Source: Clostridiales bacterium (GTDB taxonomy: Bacteria; Bacillota; Clostridia; Christensenellales; Aristaeellaceae). Taken from it: 34,771 bases of DNA. The stretch lies in the NCBI GenBank assembly GCA_015056175.1, contig SVGT01000020.1, positions 1 to 34,771 of the forward strand, read 5' to 3'. The notes beneath the pieces were generated by a model. It saw only the letters and a program-made list of their open reading frames with translations. It was not told the origin of the DNA and ran no database searches. Shown in pieces: positions 9,175 through 16,674 of this stretch. The number at the start of each line of letters is the position of its first letter. Position 1 is the stretch's first letter. A program made the translations under genes and the position numbers.

Positions 9175-10464
9175 ATGGAAAGAAAACTGATCGTCAATGC
9201 GGTCCGCGGCGAAGTGAACAAGCTGCAGGGCTTTGTGGAGAACATCCGCAACAAGCGCACCATGGCATTCCTGGTGCTGCGCGACAAGTCCGGCCGCATG
9301 CAGCTGACTGTAGAAAAGGAAAAGTATCCCGAAATTGCAGAAGCGGTGGATAAGCTGACTGTGGAATCCGTCATCACCGTGGAAGGCATGGTGGTGGAAA
9401 ACAGCTACGTCAAGATGGGCGGCGTGGAAATGCTGCCCGAAAAGATGGAGATCCTCTCCATCGCCGAGCCCCTACCCATCACCAAGGACGCCGCCATCGA
9501 TTCCCGTCTGGACTATCGCTGGGTGGACCTGCGCTCTGACCGCAACACGCTGATCTTCAAGGCGCAGACCTGCTTGGTGGCTGCCATGCGCGAGTATCTG
9601 CTCAAGCAGAACTTCATGGAGATCCACACCCCCAAGCTCATCGGCGCCGCCAGCGAATCCGGCTCCGACGTGTTTGAACTCAAGTATTTTGACCGCAAGG
9701 GCTATCTGAGCCAGAGCCCCCAGTTCTACAAGCAGATGGCCATGGCCGCAGGCTTTGACCGCATCTTTGAAGTGGGCCCTGTGTTCCGCGCCGAAAAGAG
9801 CTTCACCAACAAGCACGCCACCGAGTTCACCGGTTTCGATATCGAAATGAGCTACATCGATTCCTTCCGTGACGTGATGGATATGGAAGCCCGTATCCTG
9901 GAATATGCCCTGGCAGCCGTCAAGGAACAGTACGGCGAGCAGATCAAGGAGATCTTCGGTCTGGACGTGATCGTGCCCACGCTGCCCTTCCCCGAAATGA
10001 AGCTGCAGGATGTGTACAAGGAACTGGAGGAGCGCTACGGCTACACCTGCCCCGAAGAAGAAAAGAACGATTTGACCACCGAGGCCGAGCACCTGTGCGC
10101 CAAGCTGGCGATGGACAAGTTCGGTCATGAATTCCTCTTTGTCACCGATTACGGCCCCGAAAAGCGTGCCTTCTACCACATGCGCGATGAAAACGGCATG
10201 CCTCTGGGCTATGACCTGATCTGGCGCGGCACCGAGATCACCACCGGCGCCCAGCGCGAGCATCGCTATGAGCAGCTGCGTGCACAGGCCGATGAAAAGG
10301 GCCTGGGCGAAGATGTGAAGTTCTACATGGACTTCTTCCGCTACGGCTGCCCGCCCCACGGCGGCTTTGGCCTGGGTGTGGACCGTCTGACCATGCTGCT
10401 GGTGGGCGTGCCGATCAAGGAAGTCATGTTCCTCTTCCGCGGCCCCAACCGTCTCACTCCGTAA
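9175..10464 (+). CDS. aspS: Aspartyl-tRNA synthetase, archaeal/eukaryal-type (short, possibly non-discriminating)
   Basis: The 429-residue class IIb synthetase has an N-terminal OB-fold anticodon-binding domain (about 1-105) and a catalytic core. It lacks the GAD insertion that makes bacterial AspRS about 590 residues long. Diagnostic stretches are SQSPQFYKQ, motif 2 (FRAEKSFTNKHATEFTGFDIEMSYI, given in two parts: FRAEKSFTNKHATEF and TGFDIEMSYI) and motif 3 near the C-terminus (GFGLGVDRLTMLL). FDIEM and LYKQ-like QFYKQ favour AspRS over the related AsnRS. The GAC specifier of the T-box supports that. In Clostridia such enzymes can charge both tRNA-Asp and tRNA-Asn and work with GatCAB, which is not in this window. 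ATG 9175 follows GGGAGGA. Confidence 0.88.
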   Translation: MERKLIVNAVRGEVNKLQGFVENIRNKRTMAFLVLRDKSGRMQLTVEKEKYPEIAEAVDKLTVESVITVEGMVVENSYVKMGGVEMLPEKMEILSIAEPLPITKDAAIDSRLDYRWVDLRSDRNTLIFKAQTCLVAAMREYLLKQNFMEIHTPKLIGAASESGSDVFELKYFDRKGYLSQSPQFYKQMAMAAGFDRIFEVGPVFRAEKSFTNKHATEFTGFDIEMSYIDSFRDVMDMEARILEYALAAVKEQYGEQIKEIFGLDVIVPTLPFPEMKLQDVYKELEERYGYTCPEEEKNDLTTEAEHLCAKLAMDKFGHEFLFVTDYGPEKRAFYHMRDENGMPLGYDLIWRGTEITTGAQREHRYEQLRAQADEKGLGEDVKFYMDFFRYGCPPHGGFGLGVDRLTMLLVGVPIKEVMFLFRGPNRLTP

Positions 10465-10471
10465 TTTTTCC

Positions 10472-10497
10472 CCCGCCGCATATCGCGGCGGGCTTTT
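10472..10497 (+). terminator. Terminator after aspS
   Basis: CCCGCCGC (10472-10479) pairs with GCGGCGGG (10485-10492), followed by CTTTT. Confidence 0.88.
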
Positions 10498-10532
10498 GAA
10501 TATTTTGAAATTTGTCACCAGCATGTCCGGTG

Positions 10533-10561
10533 TTGCCAAACGGCTGAATATCTGGTATACT
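10533..10561 (+). promoter_or_regulatory. Promoter of the asp23-thiI operon
   Basis: TTGCCA (10533-10538) and TATACT (10556-10561) are separated by 17 bp, 35 bp upstream of the asp23 start. No other obvious promoter is seen until the end of thiI. Confidence 0.75.
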
Positions 10562-10595
10562 GTATGACGGAAACCTTTTAAGGAGGTGCGCGAAA

Positions 10596-11222
10596 GTGCC
10601 GCAGAAAAAGGAAGAATTGCCCATCAATGTAGATGTGGATTTGCAGAACGGCGGAACCATTACCTATGCCAACGAAGTGATCGCCATCATTGCCGGTGTT
10701 GCCGCCAATGAAGTGGAAGGCATCGCAGGCATGGTGGTCAGCGGCGGTATTGGCGATATCATCGGCCGCAACCGCAACATTACCCGTGGCGTGAAGGTGG
10801 AGATCGGCAGCGAAGAAGCGTCTGTGGACCTCTACATCATCGTGGAATACGGTCAGCCCATCCAGAAGGTGGCTCACGAAGCGCAGGAAAACGTGCGCAA
10901 GGCCATCGAAAGCATGACCGGTCTGCACGTGGTGCGCGTGGACGTGCACGTACAGGGCGTCAGCTTTGAAAAGGAAAAGAAGGAAATGCAGAGCAGTCTG
11001 GAAGCCGCCAAGTCTCCCGTGCTCGCAGCTCCCGAAGTAAAGGCTGAAGAGCCTGCTCCTGCGGAAGAAGCTCCCGCTGAGGAAGCGCCCGCCGAGGAAA
11101 CCGAAGAAAAAGCCGAAGACGAGGCGATCGACGAAGTGGCTCAGGAAGCGGATTTTGACGAGGAAACGCTTGCTGAAGAAGCTGAAGTTGACGAAGCGCC
11201 TGCTCAGGAAGAACAGGCGTAA
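10596..11222 (+). CDS. Asp23/Gls24 (YloU-like) envelope stress protein with acidic tail
   Basis: The first ~125 of 208 residues form an Asp23 domain, with the conserved ANEVIAIIAGVAANEVEGI segment and a C-terminal HVVRVDVHVQGV strand. Asp23 proteins are cytoplasmic, lie under the membrane, and in Staphylococcus are held there by AmaP. From about residue 140 the chain becomes a Glu/Ala/Pro-rich acidic tail with repeated APAEE units, an unusual addition. The start is GTG 10596, nine nt after AAGGAGG (10580-10586); no ATG fits. Next genes are amaP and a DUF2273 gene, the standard partners. Confidence 0.9.
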   Translation: MPQKKEELPINVDVDLQNGGTITYANEVIAIIAGVAANEVEGIAGMVVSGGIGDIIGRNRNITRGVKVEIGSEEASVDLYIIVEYGQPIQKVAHEAQENVRKAIESMTGLHVVRVDVHVQGVSFEKEKKEMQSSLEAAKSPVLAAPEVKAEEPAPAEEAPAEEAPAEETEEKAEDEAIDEVAQEADFDEETLAEEAEVDEAPAQEEQA

Positions 11223-11246
11223 CCTCCCTCAACCGGTCATGGCAAG

Positions 11247-11284
11247 TGGCCGCGAAGCTGAAAGATGGCTCCGCGGCTGCTTTT
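11247..11284 (+). terminator. Intra-operon hairpin, possible attenuator between asp23 and amaP
   Basis: GCCGCG (11249-11254) pairs with CGCGGC (11272-11277). The stem extends inward by AGC/GCT across one mismatch. CTTTT follows at 11280-11284. It could reduce transcription downstream of asp23 or protect the asp23 mRNA 3' end. The T run is short. Confidence 0.4.
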
Positions 11285-11310
11285 GCCGTACTTAGGAAGG
11301 AATGAAAGCA

Positions 11311-12159
11311 ATGAAATTGAAGATCTGGAGCAAACTGATCCTGTGGCTGGGCTGCATTCTGTGCCTGGCAATCGGCGCTGCTCTCATCGCATCTGCCGTT
11401 GGCAACGTGGCAGTCCTCAATGTGGAAAGCGTTCTGGGCTACGCCGTGCCCGATCAGAAGTGGGTGGATATCGCCCTGCTGGCCGCGGGCATCGTGCTGG
11501 TGCTGTTTGCCCTGTATGCCATGTCCATCCCCGGCAAGCTGCGTTACAAGAAGCGTAACTTTGTGGTGCAGACTACGGAGAGCGGCGATCTTCGCATTGC
11601 CATCAAGGCCATTGAGGGTCTGGTGAAGCGCTGTGTGGATATGCACGAGGAAATCAGCCTGTCCTCCATGCGCATTTTGTCCCGCAAGACCGGCGTGGTG
11701 GTGGAACTGCGCATCGCCCTCAACGGCAATATCTCTATCCCCCTGGCGGTGGCCTCTCTGCAAAAGCAGATCAAGCAGTACCTGCTGGCCTCCTCCGGCA
11801 TTGAAGTGAACCATGTGTCCGTGACGGTGGATACCACCAAGATGGGCAGTGTGAAAAAGGCTGCGCCTCTGGCCGCCGAGGAAGTGGCGGAAGAAGCGGG
11901 CGAGGGCAAGAAGGAAAAGAAGCCCATGCATCAGCGCATCTTTGCCTCCAAGACCGAAAACACTGCGCCCAAGGCGGAAGCAAAGCCTGAAGAAAAGGCG
12001 GCCGTCGCAGAGGAAAAGGCAGAGGAAGCGGCTCCCGTGCAGGAAGAAACTGTGCAGGAAGCGCCCGCCGAAGAAGCGGTGACGGAAGAGATTCCCGCCG
12101 AAGAAAAGGCCGAACCTGCCGCCGAAGCGGAAGTACAGGAGGAAGAAAAGCATGAATGA
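11311..12159 (+). CDS. amaP: AmaP-like alkaline shock response membrane anchor protein
   Basis: The 282-residue protein has two N-terminal membrane helices (about 8-29 and 53-71) and a cytoplasmic domain resembling part of the Asp23 fold (VVVELRIALNGN...GIEVNHVSVTVDT). In Staphylococcus aureus AmaP tethers Asp23 to the membrane; the gene order here supports the same role. From about residue 185 the chain is a Lys/Glu/Ala-rich acidic tail. ATG 11311 is preferred over ATG 11302 because AGGAAGG (11294-11300) abuts the latter but is 10 nt from the former. The end overlaps the DUF2273 gene by 8 nt. Confidence 0.85.
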   Translation: MKLKIWSKLILWLGCILCLAIGAALIASAVGNVAVLNVESVLGYAVPDQKWVDIALLAAGIVLVLFALYAMSIPGKLRYKKRNFVVQTTESGDLRIAIKAIEGLVKRCVDMHEEISLSSMRILSRKTGVVVELRIALNGNISIPLAVASLQKQIKQYLLASSGIEVNHVSVTVDTTKMGSVKKAAPLAAEEVAEEAGEGKKEKKPMHQRIFASKTENTAPKAEAKPEEKAAVAEEKAEEAAPVQEETVQEAPAEEAVTEEIPAEEKAEPAAEAEVQEEEKHE

Positions 12160-12484
12160 AAAGATGAAAGCGTTCATGGATAACATGTTCAAGGTGGGTA
12201 CCCCCGAGTGCGCCATTTTCTGCGGCGTTACGGCGCTGGTGGTGGCTGTGCTCATTCTCCTGCTGGGTTTCTGGCAGATGCTGCTGGTGGTGGCGCTGCT
12301 GCTGCTGGGCGTGTTTGTCGGCGGCGTGAAGGATAAGAAGGCCTGGCTGCGCAACACGGTAAACAAGCTGTTCCCTCCTCGCGCCGTGCAGCCCTATAAG
12401 GCGGAGGACGTGCGCATCACCAAGGAAGAAAAGCCTGCCCAGGAAGCGGAAGAAGCAACCGAAGAAATGCCCGTGCAGGAATAA
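12152..12484 (+). CDS. DUF2273 small membrane protein
   Basis: This 110-residue protein has two closely spaced hydrophobic helices (about 20-41 and 43-61), separated by a short turn. A basic patch (KDKKAWLRNTVNKLF) follows, then another acidic Glu/Ala tail. Size, topology and position after asp23 and amaP match the DUF2273 family, whose function is unknown but which travels with this stress module. ATG 12152 lies within the end of amaP behind AGGAGGA (12137-12143), so translation is coupled. Confidence 0.8.
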   Translation: MNEKMKAFMDNMFKVGTPECAIFCGVTALVVAVLILLLGFWQMLLVVALLLLGVFVGGVKDKKAWLRNTVNKLFPPRAVQPYKAEDVRITKEEKPAQEAEEATEEMPVQE

Positions 12485-12516
12485 TCAAGATACTTTTATA
12501 AGGATGGATATTGACC

Positions 12517-12930
12517 ATGGCTCGAAGACTGGCGCGTACGGCTGCGCTGCAGATGGTGTATGAAAATATGCTGGGCGGCGACGGCGGTGAAGAGACCCTG
12601 AGCGGTCTGATCGAATTTACCCCCGAAGAAGGGGATCAGGAATTTATCGATCAGGTGCTTGAGGGCGTACAGGAACATGAGGAAGAACTGGACGCTGTGA
12701 TCGTCCGGTATTTGAAGGACTGGTCTTTGGAGCGCATTGCCCGGGTCAACCGCGCGGTGCTTCGTCTGGCCATTTACGAAATGACCTATTGCAAGGACGT
12801 ACCCAGCAACGTGGTCATCAGCGAGGCTGTGGGCCTTGCGCAGAAGTTCGACAGTCCTGAGGGCGGCAAGTTCGTCAACGGCGTGCTTTCCAGTGTGCTC
12901 AAGGACATGAACAAAGAAGAAAACGCGTAA
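12517..12930 (+). CDS. nusB: Transcription antitermination factor NusB
   Basis: NusB joins NusE (S10) in the antitermination complex on rRNA transcripts. The 137-residue all-helical protein has the arginine-rich N-terminus ARRLARTAALQMVY, the central RYLKDWSLERIARVNRAVLRLAIYEM segment (in two parts: RYLKDWSLERIAR, VNRAVLRLAIYEM) and the C-terminal SPEGGKFVNGVLSSVLKD. ATG 12517 is nine nt from AAGGATGG (12500-12507). A TTG at 12511 is a possible alternative. It sits 32 nt after the DUF2273 gene within the operon and is followed by a structured gap before folD. Confidence 0.95.
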   Translation: MARRLARTAALQMVYENMLGGDGGEETLSGLIEFTPEEGDQEFIDQVLEGVQEHEEELDAVIVRYLKDWSLERIARVNRAVLRLAIYEMTYCKDVPSNVVISEAVGLAQKFDSPEGGKFVNGVLSSVLKDMNKEENA

Positions 12931-12940
12931 CAAAGTGCAA

Positions 12941-13000
12941 GTCGGCGGAGGGGAAGCCTTTTGCCGGCAAAACGGCCTGCGTAATGACGGGGCCGTTTTT
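12941..13000 (+). promoter_or_regulatory. Tandem-hairpin element between nusB and folD (second hairpin terminator-like)
   Basis: Hairpin 1 pairs GTCGGC (12941-12946) with GCCGGC (12963-12968), with a further GGAGG/CCTTT helix inside (one bulge). Hairpin 2 is AAAACGGCC (12969-12977) / GGCCGTTTT (12991-12999) and ends in five T, as a Rho-independent terminator would. Only 40 nt separate it from folD, too little for a clear promoter. Either folD depends on readthrough or this is a conditional leader. I do not recognise the THF or ZTP riboswitch signatures here. Confidence 0.55.
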
Positions 13001-13039
13001 GCGCATATTTGCCCCTGTGCGGGCGCGGGAGGTGCTAAT

Positions 13040-13891
13040 ATGGCAGCTGTGCTGATGGATGGAAAATTACTGTCCGAGGAACTGTGTCTGGAACAAAAGC
13101 AGCGTGTGCTGGCGCTGCGGGAAATGGGCAAAAAGGTCACCCTTTCCGTGGTGCTGGTGGGTAATGATCCTGCAAGCGCCACCTATGTGCGTAATAAGCA
13201 ACTGGCCTGCGAAAAGCTGGGCATTGAGGGAAGTACGGTGATGTTGCCGGAAGGCATTTCCCAGCAGGAATTGGAAAACAAGCTGGATGCGCTGTGCGAG
13301 GATGAAGCAATCGACGGCGTGCTTTTGCAGCTGCCTTTGCCCAAGGGATTGGATGAAGAAAGCGCCCTTGCCCACATCACCCCCGAAAAGGATGTGGACG
13401 GCTTCCATGCGCTCAATCAGGGCAAACTGTTTTCCGGCACGGACGGCGTGGTGGCCTGTACGCCCAAGGGCGTCATCCACATGCTCAAGCGCTATCAGGT
13501 GCCCCTGTGCGGCAAGCACGCTGTGGTGGTGGGCCGCAGCAATATCGTAGGCAAGCCCTGCGCGCTGCTGCTGCTTAAGGAAAACTGCACCGTTACCGTG
13601 TGCCATTCCCGCACGGAAAACCTTGCCGATATCACCCGGCAGGCGGATATCCTGGTGGCGGCTGTGGGCAAGGCCAAAATGATCACCGCGGATATGGTCA
13701 AGGAAGGCGCTGCCGTGGTGGACGTGGGCATCAACCGCGTGGACGGTAGGCTGTGCGGCGACGTGGACTTTGACGCCGTGAAGGAAAAAGCGGGCTATAT
13801 TTCCCCCGTGCCCGGCGGCGTTGGCAAAATGACGGTGGCCATGCTCATGGATAACGTGATCGGCGCCGCCGAAAAAAGGATGAAAAAATGA
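13040..13891 (+). CDS. folD: Bifunctional methylene-THF dehydrogenase / methenyl-THF cyclohydrolase
   Basis: FolD interconverts 5,10-methylene-, 5,10-methenyl- and 10-formyl-tetrahydrofolate. The 283-residue protein shows the catalytic region YVRNKQLACEKLGIE (Tyr and Lys of the YxxxK motif), LQLPLPKGLDE, ITPEKDVDGFH, the NADP-binding VVVGRSNIVGKP, and SPVPGGVGKMTVAML. The usual Pro after GGVG is Lys here. ATG 13040 follows GGGAGG (13027-13032). The stop overlaps the xseA start as ATGA. Confidence 0.96.
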   Translation: MAAVLMDGKLLSEELCLEQKQRVLALREMGKKVTLSVVLVGNDPASATYVRNKQLACEKLGIEGSTVMLPEGISQQELENKLDALCEDEAIDGVLLQLPLPKGLDEESALAHITPEKDVDGFHALNQGKLFSGTDGVVACTPKGVIHMLKRYQVPLCGKHAVVVGRSNIVGKPCALLLLKENCTVTVCHSRTENLADITRQADILVAAVGKAKMITADMVKEGAAVVDVGINRVDGRLCGDVDFDAVKEKAGYISPVPGGVGKMTVAMLMDNVIGAAEKRMKK

Positions 13892-15114
13892 CCAACTGGA
13901 CGCTGACGGTCAGCGACCTGAATGAATATGTGCGCCGTTCCCTGGCGGCCGATCCCATCCTGCGCCTCATCCGCTTGCGGGGCGAGATCAGCGGGTTCAA
14001 GCTGCACGTGTCCGGTCACTGGTACTTTACCTTAAAGGATGACAAGAGCCGCATCAACTGTGTCATGTTCCGGCAGAGCGCCCAGCAGGTATCCTTCCGT
14101 CCCCAGGACGGCATGCGGGTGGTGCTGGAGGGCACGGTGGGGCTGTATACCGCATCCGGCATGTACCAGTTTTATGCGGAAAAAATGGAGCAGGACGGCG
14201 TGGGCGCGCTGTACCTGAAACTGGAAGAGCTCAAGCAAAAGCTGATGCGGGAAGGGCTGTTTGATGCATCCCGCAAGCGTCCGCTGCCGCTTTTGCCTCG
14301 CAAGGTTGGCATTGTAACGGCGCGTACGGGCGCCGTGATCCACGATATTGCCACCGTCTCCCGCAGGCGGCATCCCGGCGTGCAATTGGTGCTGCGTCCT
14401 GCGCAGGTGCAGGGTGAGGGCGCCGCAAAGGATATTGCCCAGGGCATTGAGGAGATCGCGCTGCTTCCCGGCGTGGACGTGATCATCGTTGGCCGCGGCG
14501 GCGGCTCGGTGGAGGATCTGTGGGCTTTTAATGAGGAAATCGTGGTGCGTGCCGTGGCGGCATGCCCGGTGCCTGTGATCTCCGCCGTGGGTCACGAGGT
14601 GGATTTTACCTTGTGCGATTATGCGGCGGACGTGCGCGCGGCGACCCCCTCCGCAGCTGCGGAGCTGGCGGTGCCGGAAAAGCAGGCGTTGAAGGAAACG
14701 GTGCTTGCCATGCGGGGAGATTTGCAGAAGGCCATGCGCAACGCGCTGCTTTTGAAGCGCGGGGAGCTGACGCAGGCGCAGATGCGGCTTTCCGCCATGC
14801 ATCCCATGGCGCATTTGCATCAGGTGCGCAGGGCAGCTACGGAGCTGGATCTGCGTATGCAAAATGCTGTGCAGAAAGGTATGCTGCTCCGTCGCAGCCG
14901 TTTGAACAAGCTGGAAAGCCAGATGGAACTGCTGGGCCCCCGAAAGGCGCTGGAGAGGGGCTATGCCGTGGTAACGGCAGCAGGACGGGCGATTACATCC
15001 GTCAAAGATATGCCTGCGCTGGCCGAGGTGATCCTACGGGACGGCCGGGTGCAGGTGCAGGTATTGGAAAAGAAGGAGGGAGATCCCTTTGCCGCCCAGA
15101 AAGAAAACGGCTGA
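13888..15114 (+). CDS. xseA: Exodeoxyribonuclease VII large subunit
   Basis: XseA is the catalytic subunit of exonuclease VII, which degrades single-stranded DNA. The 408-residue protein has an N-terminal OB-fold (LRGEISGFKLHVSGHWYFTLKD). The catalytic core contains GIVTARTGAVIHDI, GRGGGSVEDLWAFN, ISAVGHEVDFTL and DVRAATPSAAAE. A coiled-coil-rich C-terminal half ends with the KALERGYAVV segment. ATG 13888 overlaps the folD stop by 4 nt. The 3' end overlaps xseB by 26 nt, keeping the subunits coupled. Confidence 0.97.
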   Translation: MTNWTLTVSDLNEYVRRSLAADPILRLIRLRGEISGFKLHVSGHWYFTLKDDKSRINCVMFRQSAQQVSFRPQDGMRVVLEGTVGLYTASGMYQFYAEKMEQDGVGALYLKLEELKQKLMREGLFDASRKRPLPLLPRKVGIVTARTGAVIHDIATVSRRRHPGVQLVLRPAQVQGEGAAKDIAQGIEEIALLPGVDVIIVGRGGGSVEDLWAFNEEIVVRAVAACPVPVISAVGHEVDFTLCDYAADVRAATPSAAAELAVPEKQALKETVLAMRGDLQKAMRNALLLKRGELTQAQMRLSAMHPMAHLHQVRRAATELDLRMQNAVQKGMLLRRSRLNKLESQMELLGPRKALERGYAVVTAAGRAITSVKDMPALAEVILRDGRVQVQVLEKKEGDPFAAQKENG

Positions 15115-15322
15115 CAAACCGAATTTTGAAACCAAGCTGCAGTTGCTGGAAGCGCTGGTTGAAAAGATGGAAGGGGGAGATATGTCCCTTTCCGATACGC
15201 TGGATGCTTACGAGCAGGGGATGAAGCTGACCGTGGAGCTCAATGAAGAACTGAACTGCGCCGAAAAGCGCATGCAGGAGCTTTCCGGCGCCAAGGCCGT
15301 GGACATGGCGGACGCGCCGTAA
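15089..15322 (+). CDS. xseB: Exodeoxyribonuclease VII small subunit
   Basis: This is the 77-residue helical partner of XseA, with the family pattern FETKLQLLEALVEKMEGGDM, then SLSDTLDAYEQGMKL and a C-terminal helix. The start appears to be TTG 15089, eight nt after AAGGAGGG (15073-15080) and inside xseA. A later ATG (15182) would remove the conserved first helix. Overlap of 26 nt with xseA implies coupled translation. Confidence 0.93.
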   Translation: MPPRKKTADKPNFETKLQLLEALVEKMEGGDMSLSDTLDAYEQGMKLTVELNEELNCAEKRMQELSGAKAVDMADAP

Positions 15323-15332
15323 AGGAGACAGC

Positions 15333-16196
15333 ATGGAACAGCAAATGAAACGGTACAAGGCCATGGTGGAGGAGGCGCTGGAGCGCCTTACCTTTGCGGA
15401 GGGCTTGAAGGATGAACTGTGCAGCGCCATGCGCTATTCGCTGCTGGCGGGCGGCAAGCGCCTGCGCGGCATGCTGGCGCTGGCAGCCTGTGAAATGGCG
15501 GGCGGAAATGTGCAGGACGCGCTGCCCTTTGCCGCAGCCATCGAAATGATCCACGCCTATTCCCTCATCCATGACGATCTGCCGGCCATGGATAACGATA
15601 CCATGCGCAGAGGCAAGCCAACCAACCATGTGGTGTACGGCGAAGCCATGGCGATCCTGGCAGGCGACGGGTTGCTTACGGACGCCTTCCTGCTGATGAG
15701 CGGAGGCGCGCATCCCCGCACGCTGGACGCGCTCAGGGAAGTGGCCCGCGCCGCCGGCAGCTTTGGCATGGTGGGCGGCCAGGCGCTGGATATGCGTCAG
15801 GGCGCGCCCTATGAAGGGCTGGAGGCAGTCAAGGCCATCCACCGCAAGAAAACCGGATGCCTGATCACGGCGCCGGTTGTGGCGGGGCTTATGCTCTCTA
15901 AGGCGACGGATCAGCAGATTGCGTGCGGACGGGAATACGGAAAGCATCTGGGCGTTGCGTTCCAGATCATTGACGATCTTCTTGATCTGGTGGGCGATGA
16001 AGCCAAGATGGGCAAGCACCTTGGCAAGGACGTGGCCGAAGAAAAAATGACCTGGCCCGCCATGGTGGGGCAGGAGAGCGCGTGGGAAAGCGCGAAATAT
16101 GAAACGAATGCGGCGGTCAAGGCGCTGGAGCCCTTTGGGGAAAAAGCTGCGTTTCTGCGCACCCTTGCGCAGGATATGCTCAGCCGCGTGAACTGA
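15333..16196 (+). CDS. ispA: Farnesyl/geranyl diphosphate synthase (polyprenyl synthetase family)
   Basis: This enzyme condenses isopentenyl diphosphate units into short prenyl diphosphates for undecaprenyl and quinone precursors. The 287-residue all-helical protein carries the first Asp-rich motif DDLPAMDND and the second, IDDLLD. Upstream is GGKRLRGMLALA, the substrate-binding region. Length is typical of bacterial IspA. ATG 15333 follows AAAGGAG with a 7-nt gap. Position directly after xseB is a common bacterial order; dxs is not present here. Product chain length is presumed C15. Confidence 0.93.
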   Translation: MEQQMKRYKAMVEEALERLTFAEGLKDELCSAMRYSLLAGGKRLRGMLALAACEMAGGNVQDALPFAAAIEMIHAYSLIHDDLPAMDNDTMRRGKPTNHVVYGEAMAILAGDGLLTDAFLLMSGGAHPRTLDALREVARAAGSFGMVGGQALDMRQGAPYEGLEAVKAIHRKKTGCLITAPVVAGLMLSKATDQQIACGREYGKHLGVAFQIIDDLLDLVGDEAKMGKHLGKDVAEEKMTWPAMVGQESAWESAKYETNAAVKALEPFGEKAAFLRTLAQDMLSRVN

Positions 16197-16207
16197 TGGA
16201 GGAAGGA

Positions 16208-16654
16208 ATGAACTTTTTTACCCAGCTTGGGCAAAACGAGCCTCTGATGTGCGCGGCGCTTTCCTGGCTCATCGCGCAGATCATCAAAACAGTCCTCCAT
16301 CTCCTGGTTGAAAAAAAGCTGGACGCACGCCGGCTTGTAGGCATGGGCGGCATGCCCTCCTCCCATACGGCGTTTGTCTTTTCCCTGTGCCTGATGATGG
16401 GCTTGCAGGAAGGCTTTTCATCCCCGGCCTTTGCGGTATCCTTCGCGCTGGCGGCGGTGGTTATCTACGACGCCATGGGCGTACGCCGCGAAACAGGCAA
16501 GCAGGGCGCGGTGATCAACCGCATTGTAAGGTCTGTGCTCATCGAGGGCAAGCATATCACCGAGGAAAATCTCAAGGAACTGGTGGGACACACGCCGCTT
16601 GAAGTGCTGGGCGGCATCATACTGGCAATCATCATGGTCATTGTGATGGCCTGA
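16208..16654 (+). CDS. Divergent PAP2 family membrane protein (DUF212)
   Basis: The 148-residue protein has about three to four hydrophobic helices and the family's signature residues GGMPSSHTAFV (phosphatase-like Ser-His) and YDAMGVRRETGKQG. These are related to PAP2 lipid phosphatases, but no activity is established. ATG 16208 with GGAGG (16198-16202) five nt away is preferred. An in-frame ATG at 16196 overlaps the ispA stop (TGATG) and lacks a site of its own. A link to undecaprenyl phosphate handling is suggested by the neighbour ispA but is inference. Confidence 0.88.
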   Translation: MNFFTQLGQNEPLMCAALSWLIAQIIKTVLHLLVEKKLDARRLVGMGGMPSSHTAFVFSLCLMMGLQEGFSSPAFAVSFALAAVVIYDAMGVRRETGKQGAVINRIVRSVLIEGKHITEENLKELVGHTPLEVLGGIILAIIMVIVMA

Positions 16655-16674
16655 TTTTGAAGGAGGAACTACCT

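Noticed and set aside
12931-13040. THF or ZTP (pfl) riboswitch before folD
   Set aside because: The conserved core sequences of these classes could not be found. The region is kept as an unidentified hairpin element instead.
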